Shown one piece after another: positions 1-5,611 of a DNA stretch of 7,528 bases. How positions within the stretch are numbered: position 1 is the first letter of the stretch; each line of letters opens with the position of its first letter. Source of the stretch: Bacteroidota bacterium (lineage in GTDB: Bacteria; Bacteroidota; Bacteroidia; Chitinophagales; Chitinophagaceae). The stretch is taken from positions 1 to 7,528 of the forward strand of contig JANYAL010000007.1 in the NCBI GenBank assembly GCA_025361325.1, in the 5' to 3' direction. The notes below the pieces were generated by a model. That model was not told the DNA's origin and searched no databases. It saw nothing but the letters and a program-made list of their open reading frames with translations. Both the position numbers and the translations under genes were made by a program.

Positions 1-323
1 ATAAGATCGGCGACCTTATTCCTTTTTTTCAACCCACCGCATTTTCCCAGAAACAGGACGGCCTTGGGTTCTATGGCGGTAAGCAGATCCATCACCGTAG
101 CAGCACCCGGACTACCCATACCAAAATTTATTATGGTAATATTATCTGCCGTTGCACATTGCATGGGCCTGTCTTTGCCGATCACCTCAACACGGTTCCA
201 TTCTGCGAACCTGGTAATGTAATTGCTGAAATTAGTGAGGAGGATATATTGTCCGAAATTTTCCAGTTTTTCCCCAGTATACCTGGGTAACCAGTTCTTT
301 ACTATTTCTTCTTTTGTCTTCAT
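1..323 (-). CDS. amn: AMP nucleosidase, N-terminal part (gene runs off the left edge)
   Basis: AMP nucleosidase hydrolyses AMP to adenine and ribose 5-phosphate in the cytoplasm, balancing the adenylate pool in purine salvage. The 107 codons visible begin MKTKEEIVKNWLPRYTG and continue through ILLTNFSNYI, then a beta strand plus glycine loop NITIINFGMGSPGAATVMD (about residues 68-86) and AVLFLGKCGGLKKRNKVADL at the edge. The NFGMGSP and GKCGG loops fit the PNP/UDP-phosphorylase (nucleoside phosphorylase-like) fold. The direct start into this region fits the short Bacteroidota form (about 260 residues) rather than the longer E. coli Amn with its extra N-terminal domain. ATG at 323 is preceded by GGAAAG a few bases upstream, an unusually good ribosome site for this window. 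The frame is open to base 1; roughly 150 residues are missing. Alternative: another PNP_UDP_1-family nucleosidase. The family is nearly certain; the exact substrate is less so. Confidence 0.88.
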   Translation of the reverse strand, partial: MKTKEEIVKNWLPRYTGEKLENFGQYILLTNFSNYITRFAEWNRVEVIGKDRPMQCATADNITIINFGMGSPGAATVMDLLTAIEPKAVLFLGKCGGLKKRNKVADL

Positions 324-388
324 ATCTTTCCATTAAATTCTTTGTTGGATAAATATACTGAAATCTTTTGCTGGAATGGTAAAATAAC
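324..388. promoter_or_regulatory. Divergent promoter region between amn and the HsdR_N gene
   Basis: This 65-bp AT-rich spacer is the only non-coding DNA between two divergent starts, so it should hold both promoters. On the minus strand TATATTTA (bases 350-357) matches the Bacteroidota -7 element TAnnTTTG at all but the last position, giving amn a leader of roughly 20 nt. On the plus strand TTTG at 341-344 and TTTTG at 366-370 have about the right separation for a -33/-7 pair, but the leading TA of the -7 element is absent. The layout is seen directly; both promoter calls are weak inferences. Confidence 0.35.
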
Positions 389-823
389 ATGATCAACATC
401 AACTTCCCACCTTATGAACCCCGGATAAAAAAGGAGGAGGACGCATCCTACATCTTTGATGAGGTACGTAAACAATGGGTCACTCTGACACCGGAAGAAT
501 GGGTCAGGCAAAATTTCCTGCAATATATTATACGGGTAGAAAATTATCCTTCCTCCCTGATCGCCGTGGAAAAGACGATTTATGTGGGGGAACTAAAAAA
601 GCGATTTGACATTGTAGTTTATGACAGGAAATCATTGCCATGGATGATCATTGAATGCAAGGAAATGAACATTTCACTGAATCAGACCGTGATGGATCAG
701 GTGATGCGGTACAATATCCACCTGCGTGCTCCATTCTTTGTCATAACAAACGGCAATCAATGCATAGCTTATGAATATGAAAAGGATCAGCTCAGGGAAT
801 TGAGCAGGCTGCCTTCCTTCTGA
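389..823 (+). CDS. Free-standing HsdR N-terminal-type PD-(D/E)xK nuclease domain protein
   Basis: A 144-residue single-domain protein resembling the N-terminal nuclease domain of type I restriction HsdR subunits (HSDR_N_2 family). The fold core is visible: RFDIVVYDRK (D74 as the first acidic ligand), then a hydrophobic strand ending IIECKEM (E89 and K91, the ExK pair), then QVMRY (Q104 and Y108), the QxxxY motif known from HsdR and RecB-type nucleases. WVRQNF near residues 38-43 corresponds to the conserved N-terminal helix. There is no helicase domain and no hsdM or hsdS nearby, so it is not a working restriction system. Such orphan copies are, to my knowledge, common in Bacteroidota chromosomes near housekeeping genes. 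A cytoplasmic DNA-processing role is inference; no function is established. ATG at 389 has only a weak purine stretch upstream (GGAATGG), normal for this phylum. The stop is 2 bp from the convergent permease stop. Confidence 0.85.
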   Translation: MININFPPYEPRIKKEEDASYIFDEVRKQWVTLTPEEWVRQNFLQYIIRVENYPSSLIAVEKTIYVGELKKRFDIVVYDRKSLPWMIIECKEMNISLNQTVMDQVMRYNIHLRAPFFVITNGNQCIAYEYEKDQLRELSRLPSF

Positions 824-825
824 TA

Positions 826-2190
826 TTAGGCTCTGCGGGCAGCATAGTGCCCTTTATTATTGATCCTGGTCTGTATAAGATAAGTGACAATGCCTGTACT
901 CAACACGATACCGAAAGAAACGATGCTTTTCAATCCTGTGCAGCTGAAAAGCAGCAACCAGGTTATAATTGCAACAATAACGGGGAGGGGATATAATTTC
1001 ATTTTGTATGGCAGATTCTTTTTCCCGTTGCGTTTCCTGAGCAGCAGCACGCCAATGGCCTGGCCAATGAACTGAATGATGATCCGCATGGCAAGGATAC
1101 CACTGATAACATCACTCATCCTGAAGAGCATGCTGAAAACAAATCCAAATCCTGCCAGCACCAACAAACTTACATAGGGGAAGTTTTTGGTAGGATGAAG
1201 TTTTGCGAAGACTTTAAAGAATGCGCCATCATTCGCTGCCGCATAGGGTATCCTCGAATAGCCAAGTAACAATGCAAACAGGGAGGCCAGTGCAACCCAT
1301 AATATCATCACGGTAACGATAATGGCAGCCTGGTGACCATACAACCGTTCAATGAAAAGGCTTACGATATATTCCCTGTTCCCCGAATCGCTGATCAACT
1401 TGATCTCCTGCCAGGGAATAACACTGGTTACACTTAGATTCATGGCCAGGTAAAGTACTGCAATGCCAATAACAGATATAAACATGCTCCGGGGGATATT
1501 CCTGCCCGGGTTCTTTATTTCCCCACCCAGGTGACAGACATTATAATAGCCGAGGTAGCTGTAAACAGATTTAATGCATGCCTGTCCGAATGCAAAGGAA
1601 GCCAGGTGAGCCCAGCTGAAACCAGTATTGATCTGGCGTAGGGGTTGCCCGAAATTTCCGTGCACAATACCCCCGATTATGATCCACCCCATTGTCAGCA
1701 AAACGCCTGACCATAACAGAACACCGATCTTGCCTATGCTGTCGATCCTGCGGTATAATAGAAAAGTGATGAGCAGAATTACAGCGCCTGATATCATTTT
1801 TTGCTGCAATACATCCAGTTGAACCAGGTATCCCAGATATTGCGAGAACCCAATTGCTGCAGAAGCCGCTACCAGCGGTGCCTGTATGATGGTCTGCCAT
1901 ACATATAGAAAGCTCAACATGCGCCCCGGACCGTTCTTTCCATAGGCCTCTTTCAGAAAATTATAACTTCCTCCGGCCATTGGATAGGCCGCGCCCAGTT
2001 CACTCCAGATCATGGCATCCACCAGAGAAAGCAGGGCCCCTGCTATCCAGGCATATAAATACATTCCCCCTATTAGCCCGATAACAATAGGAAGGGTCAC
2101 AAAAGGACCAATGCCCACCATATCAATCATATTAAGAACGGTGGATTGGAAAAGGCCGAGACTGCGCTGGAGTTTTGGTGGTGCTGTCAC
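826..2190 (-). CDS. APC-superfamily amino-acid permease
   Basis: A 454-residue inner-membrane transporter, close to the usual APC length, with about twelve hydrophobic segments (roughly 17-38, 42-64, 95-118, 132-147, 155-178, 195-213, 235-255, 286-310, 338-357, 361-385, 402-418, 422-440). Family marks are the unwound TM1 glycine motif MVGIGPF (residues 24-30), where substrate backbone is normally bound; GGEIKNPGRNIPRSM (222-236), the loop after TM6; and GYSRIPYAAANDGAFF (310-325), the conserved cytoplasmic stretch after TM8. Members import amino acids or related amines with protons or by exchange; the substrate cannot be read here. The start is GTG at 2190: an in-frame TAA lies about 24 nt upstream, no in-frame ATG lies between them, and the next ATG (residue 21) would cut into TM1. 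No Shine-Dalgarno is visible. It follows the thioredoxin-fold gene on the same strand after 90 bp and may be co-transcribed with it, although an inverted repeat lies between them. Confidence 0.9.
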   Translation of the reverse strand: MTAPPKLQRSLGLFQSTVLNMIDMVGIGPFVTLPIVIGLIGGMYLYAWIAGALLSLVDAMIWSELGAAYPMAGGSYNFLKEAYGKNGPGRMLSFLYVWQTIIQAPLVAASAAIGFSQYLGYLVQLDVLQQKMISGAVILLITFLLYRRIDSIGKIGVLLWSGVLLTMGWIIIGGIVHGNFGQPLRQINTGFSWAHLASFAFGQACIKSVYSYLGYYNVCHLGGEIKNPGRNIPRSMFISVIGIAVLYLAMNLSVTSVIPWQEIKLISDSGNREYIVSLFIERLYGHQAAIIVTVMILWVALASLFALLLGYSRIPYAAANDGAFFKVFAKLHPTKNFPYVSLLVLAGFGFVFSMLFRMSDVISGILAMRIIIQFIGQAIGVLLLRKRNGKKNLPYKMKLYPLPVIVAIITWLLLFSCTGLKSIVSFGIVLSTGIVTYLIQTRINNKGHYAARRA

Positions 2191-2237
2191 GTAAAAAGTT
2201 GAGAATGGAAATTACGATTTTAAGAAAGGAATCGCAC

Positions 2238-2263
2238 CATATTCTATAGGGGTATATAATATG
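2238..2263. repeat. Inverted repeat between the thioredoxin-fold gene and the permease
   Basis: The arms are CATATT (2238-2243) and AATATG (2258-2263), followed inward by a C/T mismatch and then TATA/TATA around a GGGG centre (CCCC on the minus strand). That is a 10-bp AT-rich stem with one mismatch and a 4-base loop. It begins 18 bp after the thioredoxin-fold stop and ends 48 bp before the permease GTG. In the minus-strand transcript it is not followed by a T-run, so it is not a standard intrinsic terminator. It could be an operator for the permease, an mRNA processing or stabilising hairpin, or chance in AT-rich DNA. Confidence 0.5.
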
Positions 2264-2280
2264 CTGTTCTGAAATTAAGG

Positions 2281-2811
2281 TTACCAGGTTGCTGTGAACC
2301 CACTCATAAATTGATTGAAATCCTTTGTTTTATAAATTCCTTCACCGAAATATTTTAAGGGTGGCTCTAATTCATTTGGTTTCATGAACCCCGACAAAGG
2401 CGCTGGCTTGGCATTTAGGGAAGAAAGGAGAACCGTCGTTGGAAATCCCATATTCCCATTCAAAAAGGAAACCGCAAGGTCATTGGCCCTATAAGCAGGA
2501 TTATACCCATAGTTCTTTGAACCAAAGCTCACCGAATCGGTTGTTTCGGCATCAAATTTTACTGCATAATAATTTGTATTTATATAGGTAGCTACCTTTT
2601 CATTATCGTAGGTCTCCTTATCCATTACCTTGCACCAGCCGCACCAACTGGTGTAAACATCAATGAGGATGGGCTTGGGTTTTTTGGTATAAGCTGCTTT
2701 TAATTCTGTAAAGTTTAGCCATTTTATCTTATTAACAGGGGGTGGAATTGAAGATAAAAGCAAAGCCAACAGGGGCAAAAAAAGCAATATTTTCATAACC
2801 TTTTGTATCAT
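2281..2811 (-). CDS. Secreted thioredoxin-fold protein with CGWC active site
   Basis: A 176-residue protein with an N-terminal hydrophobic export segment (residues 7-21, ILLFLPLLALLLSS) and one thioredoxin-like domain. ILIDVYTSWCGWCKVMDKE (48-66) holds the redox pair C57 and C60 after the typical central strand, and GFPTTVLL (122-129) supplies the cis-proline P124 next to the active site. The sequence between, VKFDAETTDS with YRANDLAVSF, resembles the thioredoxin_7/DUF255-like group common in Bacteroidota. It should act as a thiol-disulphide reductase or chaperone outside the cytoplasm; the partner is unknown. ATG at 2811 (M1) and ATG at 2796 (M6) are both possible. M6 has an AAAAGG-like stretch just upstream and gives a more compact signal peptide (MKILLFLPL), so it may be the real start. 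No lipobox cysteine is present, so it is probably soluble or anchored by an uncleaved signal. It is transcribed toward the permease 90 bp downstream. Confidence 0.87.
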   Translation of the reverse strand: MIQKVMKILLFLPLLALLLSSIPPPVNKIKWLNFTELKAAYTKKPKPILIDVYTSWCGWCKVMDKETYDNEKVATYINTNYYAVKFDAETTDSVSFGSKNYGYNPAYRANDLAVSFLNGNMGFPTTVLLSSLNAKPAPLSGFMKPNELEPPLKYFGEGIYKTKDFNQFMSGFTATW

Positions 2812-2852
2812 TCAATTGTTTTGTAGCTTAGATCTATATTAAAAGGTACGTA
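2812..2852. promoter_or_regulatory. Divergent promoter spacer, thioredoxin-fold gene / ubiX
   Basis: This 41-bp spacer must serve two divergent genes. On the plus strand TAGCTTAG (2824-2831) matches the -7 element TAnnTTTG at all but one fixed base, with TTTG at 2802-2805 as a possible -33 element 18 bp upstream, inside the thioredoxin-fold coding region. On the minus strand TACCTTTT (complement of 2841-2848) is also one base off. AAAAGG at 2841-2846 gives ubiX a plausible Shine-Dalgarno 6 bp before its ATG. The two candidate promoters overlap closely enough to interfere with each other. The motif matches are seen; their activity is inferred. Confidence 0.35.
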
Positions 2853-3410
2853 ATGCGAAAAATTTTCGTTGCCATAACAGGAGCCAGCGGATCCATATAT
2901 CCAAAAATACTATTGAATAAACTATTGACCAAAAAAGACCAATGGGATGAGTTGTCAGTAGTAATGACTGAAAATGCAAAAACAGTATGGAAGACCGAAC
3001 TGGAAAATGAGGATTTCAATGCCTTGCCAGTCAGATATTATTCACAACAGGATTTTAATGCTCCATTTGCTTCAGGGTCAGGCCTGTACGAAACCATGAT
3101 CATAATACCCTGCAGTTTGGGAACGCTGGGACGTATAGCAGGTGGTATATCCAATGACCTTATCACTCGGGCTGCAGACGTGATATTAAAGGAAAAAAGA
3201 AAACTGATCTGTGTGGTCCGGGATACTCCTTATAACCTGATTCACATCAGGAACATGGAGACAGTAACGTTAGCTGGAGGGATCATTTGCCCAGCTACAC
3301 CCTCATTTTACAGTAAACCACGTACTATTGAGGATCTTGCAGCCACAGTAGTTGACCGGGTACTCGACCTTGCTAGTATTACCAACAACACATTTCGATG
3401 GGGTAAGTAA
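2853..3410 (+). CDS. ubiX: UbiX/Pad1-family flavin prenyltransferase
   Basis: UbiX joins a dimethylallyl group to reduced FMN, making prenylated FMN, the cofactor of UbiD-type (de)carboxylases. The 185 residues span the whole family length. Visible marks are the FMN phosphate loop ITGASGSIY (residues 8-16), the SGSG stretch (74-77), IIPCSLGTLGRIAGG (84-98) with the PCS flavin-contact motif, the strongly conserved NDLITRAADVILKEKRKLICVVRDTP (101-126), the histidine/arginine region HIRNM (131-135), and TPSFYSKP (149-156) with Y153. R169 in VDRVLD fits the C-terminal arginine of the family. D124 stands where many UbiX proteins have glutamate, a conservative change. ATG at 2853 follows AAAAGG. 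No UbiD-type partner is present in the window, so the pathway served (quinone synthesis or aromatic-acid metabolism) cannot be assigned here. It is cytoplasmic and converges with lolA across 27 bp that hold no clear terminator. Confidence 0.93.
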   Translation: MRKIFVAITGASGSIYPKILLNKLLTKKDQWDELSVVMTENAKTVWKTELENEDFNALPVRYYSQQDFNAPFASGSGLYETMIIIPCSLGTLGRIAGGISNDLITRAADVILKEKRKLICVVRDTPYNLIHIRNMETVTLAGGIICPATPSFYSKPRTIEDLAATVVDRVLDLASITNNTFRWGK

Positions 3411-3437
3411 TTATGAACAATCTTCCTTAATGCAAGC

Positions 3438-4094
3438 CTAGCGGAGATCCACAACTTCAATGTCAGGGTATTTGGTCTGATCATAGATGAATGTGGCCGC
3501 TGCAATGTTTCCCATTGTGCTCATGCCATTTACGGCGTACGTGAAACGGTTGCCGGCCTTTTCAAATACTTTGATGGAATTGATGGTCTGGGTGGCCCTG
3601 GTAATGCGAACGATTATTTTAAAAAAAGGTTTGCTTTTGTCGATCGGCGTGAGTTCTATTTCCCGGATACCTGCTTTTTCCCCGTTGAGTTTATATAAAA
3701 AGTCCTTGTCGTAGAAATTGGTGAATAGCTTCTGGGGGGTGATTGTATTGTTAGAAGGGTCCAGTTTGGTAATGGTGACCTCCTTGGCCGCCTTGTCCAG
3801 CGTCCAAACTGTGCTGCCATCGCAGAATATATCCTGGTTTGGCATACTGATGCGGTAACTTGATCCTTTCATATAAACGGATCCAGTTTTGTTCTCTAAC
3901 TGTTTGTTACTGCTGTTCTCTATCTTTAAGGTGAACTTCGATTGAACTGATTTGAAACTCCTGAATTTGGAGCTAACCGCATCCAGTATCCTTTTGGCAT
4001 CCGGATCATTGGAACCCATCGCTTTCGGCGGTTGAGCACATATGGTGAGGACTGAAAAGAGTAAAATAAGCAAGCTGCTTGATTTTTTTTTCAT
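3438..4094 (-). CDS. lolA: LolA-like outer-membrane lipoprotein carrier protein
   Basis: LolA is the periplasmic chaperone that takes lipoproteins released by the LolCDE transporter and carries them to the outer membrane. The 218-residue product has a classic signal peptide (MKKKSSSLLILLFSVLTICA, likely cut near A20) and then one beta-rich domain. AKRILDAVSSKFRSFKSVQSKF (33-54) is the family's opening helix with the S-x-x-x-F start of the first strand. GSVYMKGSSYRISMPNQDIFCDGSTVWTLD (71-100) is the typical LolA core, in which strands run G-x-hydrophobic, Y/F-R, then DG-x-x-x-W. KLFTNFYDKDFLYKL (122-136) and the late strand pair around IKVFEK...RFTYAVNG follow. ATG at 4094 lacks a Shine-Dalgarno and is preceded by an A-rich leader. 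A good Bacteroidota -7 box lies about 42 bp upstream. Bacteroidota normally have LolA without LolB. It stands alone in its unit, converging with ubiX. Confidence 0.9.
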   Translation of the reverse strand: MKKKSSSLLILLFSVLTICAQPPKAMGSNDPDAKRILDAVSSKFRSFKSVQSKFTLKIENSSNKQLENKTGSVYMKGSSYRISMPNQDIFCDGSTVWTLDKAAKEVTITKLDPSNNTITPQKLFTNFYDKDFLYKLNGEKAGIREIELTPIDKSKPFFKIIVRITRATQTINSIKVFEKAGNRFTYAVNGMSTMGNIAAATFIYDQTKYPDIEVVDLR

Positions 4095-4135
4095 TTGTTC
4101 TATTTGAAGAAAGAATATATTTTAAAAAGGTCGCA

Positions 4136-4143
4136 CAAAGATA
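4136..4143 (-). promoter_or_regulatory. -7 promoter element of lolA (exact TAnnTTTG)
   Basis: Read on the minus strand, these bases are TATCTTTG, an exact match to the Bacteroidota housekeeping -7 consensus TAnnTTTG. They lie 41 bp upstream of the lolA ATG, which would give a leader of about 35 nt. No good TTTG -33 element appears 17-23 bp further upstream. A single 8-bp match with four fixed T and A bases can occur by chance in AT-rich DNA, but the position and orientation fit well. Confidence 0.55.
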
Positions 4144-4247
4144 CACGAATAGACTGTTTTATGAAATGATGGTTTAAAATGAAGGCTTAATGAACTGTTA
4201 ATGTATTTCTCCATTAAAAATAAGTTCTTACTCTGTTCCTTTATCCC

Positions 4248-4268
4248 GGAAAGAATAGCTATTTTTCC
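4248..4268. repeat. Near-perfect dyad upstream of the DUF4407 gene
   Basis: The centre AATAGCTATT (4254-4263) is an exact 10-bp palindrome, flanked by GGAAA on the left and TTTCC on the right. One extra G on the left arm (4253) is the only break in symmetry. A competing pairing exists between AAGAAT (4251-4256) and ATTCTT (4269-4274). It ends about 62 bp before the start codon and overlaps the best promoter candidate for that gene, so a regulator-binding site is possible. Function is inference. Confidence 0.45.
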
Positions 4269-4330
4269 ATTCTTCAACACAACTCCTCGATTGATTCTTA
4301 ATTAATTATTCACCAAATTCATCATTCGGT

Positions 4331-5527
4331 ATGGAAAGAAATATTGCCCTTTCTCAAAGGGAAAGTTATACCCCTTCCCAATTTACTCAATTCTTATGGT
4401 GGCTGTCAACTGCAGAAAAAGAATTACTGGCTGATGCCGTTGTCGATCGCAACCGGTTCCGGATCATTGGAATGACCGTATTGGCCACATGGGGGTTTGC
4501 AAATCTGGTTTGGACCTATTTTTTTAGTACGATCGTCCCATCCTTACCCGGGGCCATTTTGCTGGGACTGTTCATGGGATTCATTATATTGGCCATCGAC
4601 CGGGCCCTGATAAAAGGTATCAGCAGGTTCAATAAACGGAAATTCCTGCCCATACTCTTCAGGGGGTTACTTGCATTGACCATCGGTACTTTTATGGCCC
4701 AGCCTGCTGTGTTATACATGTTCGATAAGGAGATCAGGCTGCAGACCTCACTGGATAATGAAAAACGAAAACAGATTAAGCGGCAGGAATTAGTTCTTTT
4801 GTATAATGACCGTAAAACAGAATTGCAGCAGGTAAAAGACAGTATAAGGTATGGCATGGAAAGGAAATATGCAGCAGTAGACAAAGCAAGGGAGAACTTC
4901 CTGGCCGAAACGGATGGTAGCGGAGGTACGGGAAAGATAGGTATCCAGGACATCGCAATAGCCAAAAAACAGGAATATCTTAAACTGGACAAAGAATATC
5001 AGGACTTGCTTAGCCAGGAACGGCCCATTCTGGACAGTACTGAAAAACAGCTGAATACCATTGAAAATGACATCAGGAGCGGGCAGTCAGACTTTAACAA
5101 ATATCTCAATGATGGTTTTCTCACCCGGGTGGAAGCGATGAACAACCTCTTAAAGAACAACCCGGAACTGCAGTTCCGGTATTACCTGATTGTTATTATA
5201 CTCGTCCTGATAGAACTGATGCCTGTCATAGCGAAGACCATGCTCCCTTCAGGTACTTATGATGAAAAGACCATGCTCCGTGAAGCAATGGAAAAGGATA
5301 TGGCATTTGCCAATATCCGGCTTGAACAGCAACTGAAAGAAATGTATAACCAGTCCGCTTTTGATCAGGACAAGTCTGTCATCACTGCATTCTTTACACT
5401 TACCCGGGAAGTCCGAAATGAAAAGATGAGGTCATTAAGCAAAAAATGGCTGGAAGGCAACCACCAGAGTTTTGACGGTCTATGGGAAAAAATGAAGAAA
5501 GAAATTCTGACCAAACAGGAGAACTGA
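4331..5527 (+). CDS. DUF4407 membrane protein with extracytoplasmic coiled coil
   Basis: A 398-residue protein fitting the DUF4407 family, whose function is not known. Four hydrophobic segments are visible: about 45-66, 72-90, 108-130 and 283-303. The loop between the second and third (RALIKGISRFNKRKF, 91-105) is rich in K and R and so probably cytoplasmic. By the positive-inside rule, the charged 150-residue region between the third and fourth segments then lies outside the cytoplasm. That region starts with FDKEI (131-135) right after the membrane, a pattern I associate with this family, and has heptad-like helices (about 138-190 and 205-255) split by a glycine-rich hinge, DGSGGTGKIG (195-204). 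The C-terminal 95 residues are charged and cytoplasmic, ending KKEILTKQEN. ATG at 4331 has no Shine-Dalgarno. mutS follows 84 bp downstream on the same strand. The family call is fairly firm; I propose no function. Confidence 0.82.
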   Translation: MERNIALSQRESYTPSQFTQFLWWLSTAEKELLADAVVDRNRFRIIGMTVLATWGFANLVWTYFFSTIVPSLPGAILLGLFMGFIILAIDRALIKGISRFNKRKFLPILFRGLLALTIGTFMAQPAVLYMFDKEIRLQTSLDNEKRKQIKRQELVLLYNDRKTELQQVKDSIRYGMERKYAAVDKARENFLAETDGSGGTGKIGIQDIAIAKKQEYLKLDKEYQDLLSQERPILDSTEKQLNTIENDIRSGQSDFNKYLNDGFLTRVEAMNNLLKNNPELQFRYYLIVIILVLIELMPVIAKTMLPSGTYDEKTMLREAMEKDMAFANIRLEQQLKEMYNQSAFDQDKSVITAFFTLTREVRNEKMRSLSKKWLEGNHQSFDGLWEKMKKEILTKQEN

Positions 5528-5611
5528 TTTTTTTTATGGTCCTGTTCAGGCATTAAAGGCATCATTCAATCTACATCTCTTTTATTTTGCAAACCCGTAT
5601 TTTTGTTCTTC
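5528..5611 (+). promoter_or_regulatory. Spacer before mutS with a -7-like box next to the start
   Basis: This 84-bp spacer separates the DUF4407 stop from the mutS ATG. TATTTTTG (5598-5605) matches TAnnTTTG exactly but sits only 6 bp before the ATG, so a transcript from it would be leaderless or nearly so. A second candidate, TTATTTTG (5582-5589), is one base off and would give a leader of about 15 nt. Neither has a clear -33 element. A run of eight T begins right after the DUF4407 stop but has no GC-rich stem in front. Read-through from the upstream gene is equally possible. Confidence 0.3.

Larger units (their letters stand above)
4095..4330. promoter_or_regulatory. Divergent intergenic region lolA / DUF4407 gene
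   Basis: This is the longest non-coding stretch of the window (236 bp), AT-rich, with no open frame of useful length. Its left part holds the lolA -7 element. Its centre holds a short TTAATG/CATTAA repeat (4198-4203 and 4212-4217), and its right half holds a GGAAA...TTTCC dyad. For the plus-strand gene the best promoter candidate is TATTTTTC (4260-4267), one base from TAnnTTTG, which would leave a leader of about 55-60 nt. I see no tRNA, riboswitch or terminator in it. Confidence 0.4.

Noticed and set aside
1571..1900. 109-codon minus-strand frame within the permease gene
   Set aside because: It is the same strand but a shifted frame of the permease, which reads through continuously with family motifs on both sides. 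There is no sign of a frameshift or an overlapping gene.
389..2190. Restriction-modification or other defence island
   Set aside because: Only a single HsdR-like domain is present. There is no methylase, specificity subunit, helicase, toxin-antitoxin pair, integrase or composition shift, and the neighbours are housekeeping genes.
3411..3437. Bidirectional terminator between ubiX and lolA
   Set aside because: The 27-bp gap contains no inverted repeat with a stem of useful length and no paired T/A runs.
4198..4217. TTAATG/CATTAA inverted repeat in the lolA/DUF4407 spacer
   Set aside because: It has only six AT-rich base pairs around an 8-nt loop; such pairs are expected by chance in a 236-bp spacer of this composition.
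4516..4992. 158-codon minus-strand open frame inside the DUF4407 gene
   Set aside because: It lies fully antisense to a well-supported gene, its protein is serine- and leucine-rich with no recognisable domain, and it has no plausible start region. It is a shadow frame.
5514..5546. AACAGGA (5514-5520) and TCCTGTT (5540-5546) as a terminator hairpin for the DUF4407 gene
   Set aside because: The 7-bp arms pair exactly, but the loop is 19 nt, the T-run lies inside the loop rather than after the stem, and the left arm is in the coding region. This does not fit an intrinsic terminator.
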